Below are positions 1-7,647 of a stretch of DNA of 46,093 nucleotides, in pieces. The number at the start of each line of letters is the position of its first letter. Position 1 is the first letter of the stretch. A model generated the notes under the pieces. It worked only from the letters and a program-made list of their open reading frames with translations. It did no database searches and was not told the origin of the DNA. A program made the translations under genes and the position numbers. Source of the stretch: CALXOJ01 sp034120015 (GTDB taxonomy: Bacteria; Spirochaetota; Spirochaetia; JAFGXN01); assembly GCA_034120015.1 (NCBI GenBank), contig JAXEIF010000010.1, positions 1-46,093 of the forward strand, read 5' to 3'.

Positions 1-946
1 GCGGGTAACCGATGGCGTAGGCCAGCTGCAGTTCGCACCGCTCGCAAACGCCGGAAGCGACGATATTTTTGGCGATATAACGGGCCATATACGCCGCCGA
101 ACGGTCGACTTTGCTCGGATCCTTTCCCGAAAACGCACCGCCGCCGTGACGCCCCATTCCTCCGTAGGTATCGACAATGATTTTACGGCCGGTCAGTCCG
201 GAATCGCCGTGCGGTCCGCCGATAACGAATTTTCCGGTCGGGTTAATCAGGTACCTGGTTTCTTTTGTCAGCAGGCCGGTCGGTTCCAGTACCGGTTTAA
301 TGATTTCGTTGATAATTGTCCGTTCGATTTCCGCATAGGAAACATCGTCGTCGTGCTGATGGGAAACAATAACCGTATCGACGGCGACCGGTTTGTGTCC
401 TTCGTAAGCAATGGAAACCTGGCTTTTCGAATCGGGACGCAGCCAGCGGATGGCTCCCTGTTTGCGCAGTGCGGATGCCCGTTTTAAAATATTATGGGAA
501 AACTGAAGCGGTGCAGGCATCAGTTCGGGTGTTTCGTTGCAGGCAAAACCGAACATCATTCCCTGATCGCCTGCGCCCTGTGCCTGAAACAAACCGGTTC
601 CGGTCACGCCTTGGGCAATATCGGGCGATTGGCTGTGGATACGGTTGTCCCATTTGAAGGTTGCCGCATTGAATTTATATTCCTCTTTGTTGTATCCTAT
701 GGAAGAAACCGCTTCGCGGACAATTTTCTCGACAGGAAGAGCTGCGAATTTTTCCGGGTCGAGACTGATTTCGCCGCCGGTCAGGACGAAATCGGTTGTC
801 GTAAATGTCTCGCAGGCGGTCCGGCATTGAGGATCGGCTTCCAGACAGGCGTCCAAAATCGAATCCGAAATAAAGTCGGCCACTTTATCGGGATGTCCTT
901 CACTGACGGATTCCGAAGTAAACAGATATTTCTCTTTCATGGTCAT
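1..946 (-). CDS. metK: S-adenosylmethionine synthetase (partial, 3' end outside window)
   Basis: Makes S-adenosylmethionine from methionine and ATP in the cytoplasm. Reading the minus strand from 946 gives MTMKEKYLFTSESVSEGHPD, the canonical MetK N-terminus with the HPDK ATP/Mg motif. Further on come the conserved GGPHGDSGLTGRKIIVDTYG stretch and GGGAFSGKDPSKVDRSAAY near the visible end, which stops at AIGYP. About 315 of the usual 385-395 residues are inside the window and the frame is intact. Two in-frame ATGs lie at 946 and 940. AAGGAGG sits 5 nt upstream of the first and 11 nt upstream of the second, so 946 is preferred. The gene is transcribed away from the wecA-like gene. Confidence 0.97.
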   Translation of the reverse strand, partial: MTMKEKYLFTSESVSEGHPDKVADFISDSILDACLEADPQCRTACETFTTTDFVLTGGEISLDPEKFAALPVEKIVREAVSSIGYNKEEYKFNAATFKWDNRIHSQSPDIAQGVTGTGLFQAQGAGDQGMMFGFACNETPELMPAPLQFSHNILKRASALRKQGAIRWLRPDSKSQVSIAYEGHKPVAVDTVIVSHQHDDDVSYAEIERTIINEIIKPVLEPTGLLTKETRYLINPTGKFVIGGPHGDSGLTGRKIIVDTYGGMGRHGGGAFSGKDPSKVDRSAAYMARYIAKNIVASGVCERCELQLAYAIGYP

Positions 947-1002
947 ACAAGCCTCCTTTTGACTGTGATCTCTCTGATATATAATAAACAAAAAATAAAG
1001 GT

Positions 1003-1031
1003 TTGACCAGAGTTTTATTTTGATATACAAT
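1003..1031 (+). promoter_or_regulatory. Sigma70-type promoter of the wecA-like gene
   Basis: TTGACC (1003-1008), 17-nt spacer, TACAAT (1026-1031), 33 nt upstream of the ATG at 1064. It lies in the 117-nt gap between the divergent metK and wecA-like genes. Confidence 0.6.
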
Positions 1032-1063
1032 GAATTTATAGGGATTTTTCGGATAACATTGTC

Positions 1064-2215
1064 ATGGAAATATATATCAGATTGTTTTTAATTTCGGTCG
1101 GATCCGCTTTTTTTTCGAATATCATTATTACGCCTGTTTTGATTGCATTGGCCAAAAAATATCAGTGGTATGATTCTACGAACGAACGTAAAATTCATAT
1201 CAGTCCGACACCGCGTATCGGCGGGGTCGGTGTTTTTATTTCTTTCATTATCGGGATATCGGTTTTTTTCGGACTTTCGCAATCGTACGGCATCGAAATG
1301 GGGATGGACGGATTTAAGTTTGCAGCTTTGCTGATTGCGATAGCCGGAATTTTTACGGTCGGAATTTTCGACGACTATCTCAATTTGAGTGCAAAATTTA
1401 AATTCGGGATTCAGGCGCTGCTGACGGTTTTGCTGATTGTGTCGGGATTCCGGTTTAAAGAGCTTTATATTCCGTTTGTACAGTATACGCTGCCGTTGGG
1501 CTTGTTTTCGTATCCGCTGACTTTTATCTGGATTGTCGGCGTCAGTAATGCGATTAATCTGATTGACGGAATGGACGGTCTTGCCGGGGGGCTTTCCTGT
1601 TTGGGATTGATCAGTGTCGGTCTTTATTCGTTGATTCTGAACGATACGGGTTTGTCCGTTTTGGCGTTTACTTTGGCCGGAGCGCTTCTGGCGTTTTTGG
1701 TCTTCAATTTTCCGCCGGCAAAAATCTTCATGGGTGATGCCGGCAGTTACGTTATCGGACTGACACTGGCGGTCGTTCCGTTGGCCAACAATCCGCAGTA
1801 TAATTCGGTAACGCTTTATCTGGCGATAACGGTGTGTATTATTCCGATTTTTGACACTCTGTCGTCCATGATTCGTCGTATGGTATTTTACCGCGTTTCC
1901 TTTTTTACACCGGATAAAGAACATACGCACCACAAGCTGCTGAATCTCGGATTGTCGACACTGCAGATTTTGGTGATTATTTATCTGATTTGCTGCTGTC
2001 TTTGCGGAGTGACACTTTTATGGTCGCTCTACCAGACAGACTGGTCACTGCTGCTGATTATGGCGGTATGGGTTGCAGTCGGCGTTTTTTTTCTCGCTCT
2101 GTCGCACGATTTCCGAAAATATTTTAAAAACGACCCCGAAGCGCAGCGCTTTTACGAATTAAAGCGTCAGCAGCAGATTAAGGCGGTAAAAAAAGAACAG
2201 GAACGAACCCGATAA
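1064..2215 (+). CDS. wecA: Undecaprenyl-phosphate GlcNAc-1-phosphate transferase family (WecA/TagO/MraY-like)
   Basis: Polytopic membrane enzyme of glycosyltransferase family 4. Members move a sugar-1-phosphate from a UDP-sugar to undecaprenyl phosphate, the first step of a surface polysaccharide. The 383 residues hold about ten hydrophobic segments. The family signatures are visible: DD at 103-104, NAINLIDGMDGLAGG at 162-176, a KIFMGDAGS loop near 225, and HTHHKL near 288, the His motif seen in WecA/TagO rather than MraY. A short basic tail (KRQQQIKAVKKEQERTR) is cytoplasmic. The sugar specificity cannot be read from sequence; the gene name is by family. It is followed 29 nt later by the kinase-like gene and probably co-transcribed. 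Confidence 0.88.
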   Translation: MEIYIRLFLISVGSAFFSNIIITPVLIALAKKYQWYDSTNERKIHISPTPRIGGVGVFISFIIGISVFFGLSQSYGIEMGMDGFKFAALLIAIAGIFTVGIFDDYLNLSAKFKFGIQALLTVLLIVSGFRFKELYIPFVQYTLPLGLFSYPLTFIWIVGVSNAINLIDGMDGLAGGLSCLGLISVGLYSLILNDTGLSVLAFTLAGALLAFLVFNFPPAKIFMGDAGSYVIGLTLAVVPLANNPQYNSVTLYLAITVCIIPIFDTLSSMIRRMVFYRVSFFTPDKEHTHHKLLNLGLSTLQILVIIYLICCCLCGVTLLWSLYQTDWSLLLIMAVWVAVGVFFLALSHDFRKYFKNDPEAQRFYELKRQQQIKAVKKEQERTR

Positions 2216-2244
2216 CCGGAACGGAAAGTTTCCGGAAGGAGTTT

Positions 2245-2838
2245 ATGATGAGCAACAAAATTATAACTATCGGCCGTGAGTACGGCTGCGGCGGACGTCT
2301 GGTTGCCAAAAAACTGGCCGAAAAACTCGGTTTTGCTTACTACGATACCGATTTGATTTCTCTGGCAGCGGAAAAAACCGGCATGACGGAATCGTATGTC
2401 AAGGAGATCGAACAGAAAAAGGTGAGCAACTTTCTTTACAGTCTCTTCCTTCCCGGTCAGACGCTGACATTACCGGATCAGGTTTTCATCGCGCAGGCCG
2501 AAGTGATCCGCTCGGCAGCGGAAAAAGAGTCATGCGTCTTTGTCGGCCGATGCGCCGATTACATTCTGAAAGATTTCGGAAACTGCGTGAATCTTTTTCT
2601 GTATGCTCCTCTCGAGACGCGTATCAGACGGGTTTGCGAAGAGTACAAAGAGATCGACAGAAATCAGGCCGAGGCGTACATCGCCCGTAAAGATAAAGAG
2701 CGTTCGTCGTATTACAATTATTTTTCTACCAATATCTGGGGAAATTACAAAAATTACGATCTGTGCATCGACTGCCGCATCGGAGTCGACGCGACGGTCA
2801 GTCTGATTGAAGATTTTCTGAAATTACGGTTTTCGTGA
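2245..2838 (+). CDS. Cytidylate-kinase-like family protein
   Basis: A 197-residue P-loop protein. The N-terminus ITIGREYGCGGRLVAKKLAE (residues about 6-25) is the GREYGSGG-type nucleotide-binding loop of the cytidylate-kinase-like (AAK family) proteins common in anaerobes. FVGRCADYIL near 98 matches the family's second conserved block. It is distinct from true Cmk, and the phosphate acceptor is unknown. The start ATG has GGAAGGAG 5 nt upstream (2235-2242). The Met at residue 2 is an alternative start. The gene shares an operon with the upstream transferase and ends in front of a strong terminator. Confidence 0.85.
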   Translation: MMSNKIITIGREYGCGGRLVAKKLAEKLGFAYYDTDLISLAAEKTGMTESYVKEIEQKKVSNFLYSLFLPGQTLTLPDQVFIAQAEVIRSAAEKESCVFVGRCADYILKDFGNCVNLFLYAPLETRIRRVCEEYKEIDRNQAEAYIARKDKERSSYYNYFSTNIWGNYKNYDLCIDCRIGVDATVSLIEDFLKLRFS

Positions 2839-2857
2839 GAGTCGAATTTTTTTCTGA

Positions 2858-2899
2858 ATGAAAAGGGCTTTTTTAAAGAAAGCCCTTTTCATTTTTTTG
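2858..2899 (+). terminator. Rho-independent terminator
   Basis: GAAAAGGGCTTT pairs with AAAGCCCTTTTC around a TTTAAAG loop, followed by ATTTTTTTG. It closes the wecA-like/kinase-like operon and lies just upstream of the V-ATPase operon. Confidence 0.88.
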
Positions 2900-2920
2900 A
2901 TAACGGTATAGAGTATATAT

Positions 2921-3241
2921 ATGAAAGAAATTTTCAGTCAGGTTGTTGAAAAAGAGAAAGATGCCGATGCCAAAATACGGGATGCCAAAGAGCGGGCATC
3001 TGCCCTGCTGATGAATGTCGAAGCGGAAAACCGCGAAAAAATAAAACGATACCGGGAAGATTGCCAGACGAAATCGAATGAAGACATTCAGGCCTTTACC
3101 GAACAGGTGAAACGGGAAGAAGAGCGGATCCGACGGGAAACCGAGGAGCGGACAGCCGAAGAACTGAAACGAAAAAGCGGAACCGTGGCTTCCTGCGCCG
3201 AAAAGGTTTTCGAAATCCTGACCGGAAAACAGACGGAGTAA
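2921..3241 (+). CDS. V/A-type ATPase peripheral-stalk coiled-coil subunit (G/H-like)
   Basis: A 106-residue, highly charged and almost wholly alpha-helical protein (E, K and R rich, with alanine and hydrophobic heptads). It has no membrane segment. It is first in the ATPase operon, where V/A-ATPases encode the small subunit that pairs with E to form the peripheral stalk. The family is too divergent to name firmly (subunit G, H or F in different naming schemes). It ends 4 nt before subunit C. The RBS is weak: only GAG 7 nt upstream of the ATG in an AT-rich run. Confidence 0.75.
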   Translation: MKEIFSQVVEKEKDADAKIRDAKERASALLMNVEAENREKIKRYREDCQTKSNEDIQAFTEQVKREEERIRRETEERTAEELKRKSGTVASCAEKVFEILTGKQTE

Positions 3242-3245
3242 AGCA

Positions 3246-4301
3246 ATGGGGCGTGTTTCCGAGTATGCGTACATCAGTGCCAATTTACGTGCAAAAATCA
3301 GCCGAATTCTTGAACCCGAATTTTTGTTGAAATGTGCCGAAGCTCAGGATTTGGAAACCCTTCTGACAGCTTTTAAAGATACCGATTTTGCCTTTTTACA
3401 GGAAGTCTATCACAAAACCGCAGACATTAAAACCTGCGAGAAAGAAATTCTTGATAACGAAATTGCCTATAACAGTTATCTTTTCAAACATACCAAAGGG
3501 GCTGTGCGTCGTTTTTGCGAAGCGCTGGCTGTCCGTTACGAAGCGGATATTTTAAAAGACGTTTTGCGGCTCTGGTTCGACCGCACGGTGCGCCGCCGCA
3601 GTATCGACGAGTACACCCCGTACATTCACCGCGAACAGATTGTTCACCTGCTGCCGGTCGATCCGATTCTGAATGCCGAAACGCCCGAAACGGTACTGTC
3701 GCTTTTGTCCGCAACACCGTACGGTAAAGTGCTGGCGCCGGTTTTAAACGCGGTTGTCGAGCAGCAAACCGTTTATGCGGCCGAAACGGCGGTGGATACA
3801 TGGGTGTTTCGTCAGCTGAAAGAGGCGGCCGACGGGTTGCCGAAACCCGACCGGGAGATTGCCGCCGATTACGTGGCTCTGCTTGTCGATATCGAAAACC
3901 TGAACCGGATTGTCCGGCTGAAACAGTATTTTGACTTTGATTCCGAACAGATTCGGGCGCAGCTTCTGCCCGGCGGCCGACGGTTGCCGATACGGGGATC
4001 GGTTCTCGGCGACGGATTCGAGAACAATTTCGGCGCTCTGGTTGAAAAATACTTTTCCGATCTGGTTTCGGGAAAGATGCCTTCCGAAGCAACATCGTTT
4101 GACCGGCTGATGCTGGCGGAGACGGTTTCGGCGGAAATGAGGGAGAAACAGGCGCAGAAAGCCCTTTGCGGAAATCCGTTTTCCATCGGAATGATTATTG
4201 CCTTCTTTATCCGGAAACGGCTGGAAATTCAGCGGATGATTACCCTGCTGAATGCAAAATATTATCATTTGGGAAAAGAGAGGATTAAGGAACTGTTATG
4301 A
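3246..4301 (+). CDS. atpC: V/A-type ATPase subunit C (NtpC/AtpC)
   Basis: This subunit is the funnel-shaped connector (subunit d/C) between the central rotor shaft and the c-ring. The 351 residues fit the family. It opens with SEYAYISANLRAKISRILEP, typical of NtpC/AtpC. The protein is soluble and largely helical, with paired conserved segments such as FEALAVRYEADILKDVLRLW-like text around 95 and DIENLNRIVRLKQYF around 220. Its last codons overlap the start of subunit I (ATGA at 4298-4301), implying translational coupling. Confidence 0.9.
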   Translation: MGRVSEYAYISANLRAKISRILEPEFLLKCAEAQDLETLLTAFKDTDFAFLQEVYHKTADIKTCEKEILDNEIAYNSYLFKHTKGAVRRFCEALAVRYEADILKDVLRLWFDRTVRRRSIDEYTPYIHREQIVHLLPVDPILNAETPETVLSLLSATPYGKVLAPVLNAVVEQQTVYAAETAVDTWVFRQLKEAADGLPKPDREIAADYVALLVDIENLNRIVRLKQYFDFDSEQIRAQLLPGGRRLPIRGSVLGDGFENNFGALVEKYFSDLVSGKMPSEATSFDRLMLAETVSAEMREKQAQKALCGNPFSIGMIIAFFIRKRLEIQRMITLLNAKYYHLGKERIKELL

Positions 4302-6310
4302 TCAGAACGGCGAAAATGATCCAGCTTTCCGCGGTTGTGCTGGAAAAATATTTTGATCGTGTCACAAAAGAACTCCTCGATTTGGGGCAGATGGATTTTA
4401 TTTCCGTTAAAGAAGTATCTCCCTCTTTGGCCCGTTCTTTACGCGACGTTAAAGGGGTTGTTCCTTCTTCCGATCTGAAAGAATTGAGAAAGAAGGTGGA
4501 GAGCCTTATGTCGGTCGGCCGGATCGAATTTCCTTCACTTAAACATGCGGAAATCAAACCGCTGACAGAAGAGGGTCTTTCGTCACTCGCAGCCGAAGTC
4601 AATTCCGTCGAATCCGAAATGAACCGTTTGCGGGTGCGGCAGCAGAATACACAGGCGGATGTTTTACGGCTCGAAGAAATCCGCAAACAGGTGAGCACAG
4701 CACTTCGTCACAAGGCTCCGGGACGTGAAAATCCGTATGCGGCTTTTCTGGTGACCCGGTACGGGACTTTTACGGGCGATAAAGAAGATCTGATTAATGC
4801 CCTTCGCGGTGTGCCGTGCGCATTACTGCCTGTTTCCGATACCTCTTTAAACGAATATGTTTTAATTCATTTGAAAAAAGATATTCTGAAAATCGAATCC
4901 GCATTGGCGGAAACGGCCTGGAAGGGCGAAGAGCCTGTTGTCGGCGATGCGGCCGTTAATGCCGAAATCGAGGAGCGGCTGAAAAAAAGACTGGAAGAAG
5001 TACAGGTCCGTCAGGACGAACTGAAATACGACGTCGAAACGGTTATCGGAAACGAGAAACAGCATATTAAAGATTTGTGGACACAGCTGCGCGTAGCCGA
5101 AACCTACAGTGCCATTCAGCAACGGTTCAGCAAAACGGAACGGACTTTTGTTTTTTCCGGCTGGATAGCCGAAAAAATGAAGAAAAAAGTTTCCGACGGC
5201 ATTTTTAAAGCGTGCGACGGCGACTGTTACATCGAGCTGACTTCGGCTGCGGAGGCGGTCGAGGAAGAGGGGTTGGTACCGCCGGTTCTGCTGGAAACGC
5301 CGAAACTGCTGAAGCCGTTCGAAACGGTCATTACCAATTTTGCCGTTCCCGCTTACGGAACCATTAATCCGTCCTACATTGTGGCTTTAACCTTTATGCT
5401 GATGTTCGGACTGATGTTCGGTGATGTCGGACATGGTGCGGTTGTGCTTTTGCTCGGAATCGTCGGTACCGTTTTCGCACGCAAAAAACGGAAACCCGAT
5501 TATATTTACAATCTGATGTGTTACTGCGGACTTTCGGCCGTTTTCTTCGGAGTGATGTTTGGTTCTTACTTCGGCTACTCGTGGCTGCCGGCGGTCTGGT
5601 TCAATTATCACGGCGCCGTTGTCGGGCATAATGCAACGGGAATGGTTCAGTCTCTGATGCAGATACTGGCACTTTCGGCGTGGCTCGGTGTCGGCATGAT
5701 TTCTCTCGGAATCTTTTTCTTTTTTTATAACTGCATCTGCTGCAAAAAGTGGCTGGAACTGTTTACCGATAAGTCGGGATTGGCCGGTGCCGTTTTTTAC
5801 TGGGGCGGTGTGGCGTGTGCCTATTTCTTTATGACGGACGGATCGTTTGCTCGGATGCCGGGCTGGGCTTTGGCACTCTGCTTCGGGTTGCCGACCGTTG
5901 CCTTTCTGGTTCGTCTGACTGTTCATTCGGTGAAGGAAGAGGGGCGTTTTAAGATAACGGCTGTTCCGATGCTGATCATGGAACTACTGATTGAAATTCT
6001 GGAAGTCTTTTCCGGATATTTGGCCAATACGCTGTCGTTTTTGCGGGTGGCCGGATTGGGAATCGCCCATGTCAGTCTGATGCAGGCATTTTTTACCCTG
6101 GCCGAAATGGTCGGCAGCGATTCGATGGTGAAGGCGGTTGCTTCGGCATTTCTGATTGTGCTCGGAAACGTTCTGGTCATTGCGTTGGAAGGACTTTCCG
6201 CCTGGATTCAGACGGTTCGTTTGCACTACTATGAATTTTTTAATAAATTTCTGATGGGCGGCGGAATCGCTTTCCGTCCGATTAATTTGGCAGAAAAAGG
6301 GGACGATTAA
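4298..6310 (+). CDS. atpI: V/A-type ATPase membrane subunit I (a-subunit)
   Basis: The stator subunit that forms the ion half-channels against the c-ring. It has 670 residues: a cytoplasmic, coiled-coil-rich N-terminal half (to about residue 350), then a C-terminal membrane half with seven or eight segments. Family hallmarks are the PAYGTINPS...MFGLMFGDVGHG block near 352-380 and the helix SFLRVAGLGIAH, with the essential arginine at residue 583 facing the c-ring carboxylate. It overlaps the subunit C stop by four bases. An AGGAGG follows downstream for subunit K. Confidence 0.95.
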   Translation: MIRTAKMIQLSAVVLEKYFDRVTKELLDLGQMDFISVKEVSPSLARSLRDVKGVVPSSDLKELRKKVESLMSVGRIEFPSLKHAEIKPLTEEGLSSLAAEVNSVESEMNRLRVRQQNTQADVLRLEEIRKQVSTALRHKAPGRENPYAAFLVTRYGTFTGDKEDLINALRGVPCALLPVSDTSLNEYVLIHLKKDILKIESALAETAWKGEEPVVGDAAVNAEIEERLKKRLEEVQVRQDELKYDVETVIGNEKQHIKDLWTQLRVAETYSAIQQRFSKTERTFVFSGWIAEKMKKKVSDGIFKACDGDCYIELTSAAEAVEEEGLVPPVLLETPKLLKPFETVITNFAVPAYGTINPSYIVALTFMLMFGLMFGDVGHGAVVLLLGIVGTVFARKKRKPDYIYNLMCYCGLSAVFFGVMFGSYFGYSWLPAVWFNYHGAVVGHNATGMVQSLMQILALSAWLGVGMISLGIFFFFYNCICCKKWLELFTDKSGLAGAVFYWGGVACAYFFMTDGSFARMPGWALALCFGLPTVAFLVRLTVHSVKEEGRFKITAVPMLIMELLIEILEVFSGYLANTLSFLRVAGLGIAHVSLMQAFFTLAEMVGSDSMVKAVASAFLIVLGNVLVIALEGLSAWIQTVRLHYYEFFNKFLMGGGIAFRPINLAEKGDD

Positions 6311-6336
6311 CCCTTTAAAATAATAGGAGGCTGAGA

Positions 6337-6687
6337 GTGAAGGCTAAAAAACTGATGATGGTATTGTTTGTTCTGTTGAGCCTGTTTTTGAGTGCCGGCA
6401 GTCTGTTTGCCCAGGAAGCGGAAGCAGCGGAGACGGAAACGGAAGTAACGGCAGAAGAAAGCGGAATTTCCATGAAAATGCTGGCCGGTCTGTTCGGTGC
6501 CGCAGTGGCATTCGGATTGGGCGCAATCGGTGCCGGTTTGGCAATCGGTCAGGTAGGTTCTGCCGCGATGGGTGCGATTGCCGAAAAACCCAATCTTGCG
6601 GGGCAGGCTTTGATTTTCGTGGCTTTGGCCGAAGGTATCGTCGTTTTCGGGTTTATTACCGCTCTGATGATTTTGGGCAAAGTCTGA
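6337..6687 (+). CDS. atpK: V/A-type ATPase rotor-ring subunit K (c-subunit)
   Basis: Proteolipid of the rotor ring. The 116-residue precursor has a cleavable-looking signal peptide (cleavage probably after LFA, residues 23-25), a short acidic linker rich in E and T (26-43), then one two-helix hairpin (about 50-116). The ion-carrying carboxylate is E99 in ALAEGIVVFGF, and a glutamine in AIGQVG lies in the first helix. A two-helix c-subunit with a signal peptide resembles the Thermus A-ATPase L subunit rather than the four-helix enterococcal NtpK. The start is GTG at 6337, chosen because AGGAGG lies 6 nt upstream (6325-6330). Confidence 0.93.
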   Translation: MKAKKLMMVLFVLLSLFLSAGSLFAQEAEAAETETEVTAEESGISMKMLAGLFGAAVAFGLGAIGAGLAIGQVGSAAMGAIAEKPNLAGQALIFVALAEGIVVFGFITALMILGKV

Positions 6688-6690
6688 CGC

Positions 6691-6996
6691 ATGAACTATT
6701 TTGTGATCGGCGATCAGGATACGGTTCTCGGTTTCAGCCTGGCAGGAGTCGAAGGAAAAGCGGTTTCCTGTCGGGAAGAAACCGAAACCGCATTTTCCGA
6801 AGTGATTAATAAATCCGATATAGCTATTGTCGTCATTACCGAAAAGTGCGCCGGCTGGATTCGCGAGCGGCTCGAGAATTATCTTTTTACAAAAGATTTT
6901 CCCCTTATTGTGGAGATTCCCGATCGGAGCGGACCGGATCCCGGTCGACCGACGTTGAAGCAGACGATTAATGCAGCTATCGGAATCAAAATATAG
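6691..6996 (+). CDS. atpF: V/A-type ATPase subunit F
   Basis: Central-shaft subunit that binds subunit D. The 101 residues have the usual Rossmann-like beginning (MNYFVIGDQDTVLGFSLAGV) and the conserved region SDIAIVVITEKCA near 46-58, ending with LIVEIPDRSGP. It starts 3 nt after the subunit K stop and ends inside or just before the start region of subunit E. Confidence 0.9.
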   Translation: MNYFVIGDQDTVLGFSLAGVEGKAVSCREETETAFSEVINKSDIAIVVITEKCAGWIRERLENYLFTKDFPLIVEIPDRSGPDPGRPTLKQTINAAIGIKI

Positions 6997-7006
6997 GCGG
7001 ACGCTT

Positions 7007-7642
7007 GTGGAAGAAAAGGAAAGTTTAGGCTCGATTGATTTTCTGGATGTGATTGTCTCCGATGCCGAAGAGACCGCAAAACGCATTCGCAGGGATGCCG
7101 AACAGGCGGCGGAAGCAAAAAGAAATTCGGCGCGTGAGGAAATGGCGAAATGGGAAGCTTTTTTTGCCGAAAAGACGGAACAGGAAAAGCAGCGTATTCA
7201 AAAGAACAGTCAAAACAATATCGAAATGGAAAAACGGAAAATCGAACTCTCTTTAAGAGAACAGATTATTTCCGAATCGATACAGGCGGCGATGGATAAA
7301 GTCAGAGACTTTGCCTCGTCTCCCGAATACGCCGATGTTTTGCGCCATTTGCTGACGGAGGCCGTTTACGGCATCGGAAAAACGGATCTGATTGTTTCAG
7401 TCAGTGCGGCGGAAGCTCCCGTTGTCACTCAGGAAGTATTGAACCGTTGGGCTGCCGGACTTTCCGAAGAAATCGGTGTTACATTGAAATTGGAACTGTC
7501 GCCTTTGCGGCTGCGGAGTCAGGGAATTTCCGTTTCCGACCGAGAGGGACGTGTCGTGTATGATAACCGGTTCGAGACAAGACTGATCCGTTATCAGTCG
7601 GCGATCCGGAAAGCGGTATCGCAGGCTGTCGTCGGGAGTTAA
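7007..7642 (+). CDS. atpE: V/A-type ATPase peripheral-stalk subunit E
   Basis: Stalk subunit with a long N-terminal coiled coil (acidic/basic heptads to about residue 110) and a C-terminal globular domain that binds subunits A/B (SIQAAMDKVRDFASSPEYADVLRHL and DNRFETRLIRYQ). The frame is open from an ATG at 6971, inside subunit F, but that ATG has no Shine-Dalgarno. GTG at 7007 has AGGCGG about 6 nt upstream and follows the F stop, so a 211-residue product is preferred; the longer form would be 223. It ends 5 nt before subunit A. Confidence 0.85.
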   Translation: MEEKESLGSIDFLDVIVSDAEETAKRIRRDAEQAAEAKRNSAREEMAKWEAFFAEKTEQEKQRIQKNSQNNIEMEKRKIELSLREQIISESIQAAMDKVRDFASSPEYADVLRHLLTEAVYGIGKTDLIVSVSAAEAPVVTQEVLNRWAAGLSEEIGVTLKLELSPLRLRSQGISVSDREGRVVYDNRFETRLIRYQSAIRKAVSQAVVGS

Positions 7643-7647
7643 GGAAT

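Noticed and set aside
946..1063. Possible SAM riboswitch upstream of metK
   Set aside because: The gap is only 117 nt, shared with a divergent gene, and no SAM-riboswitch-like conserved core could be seen.
1088..1933. Long open frame on the minus strand opposite the wecA-like gene
   Set aside because: It is an antisense shadow: Arg/Asn/Gln-rich, no RBS, no family, and the plus frame has clear enzyme motifs.
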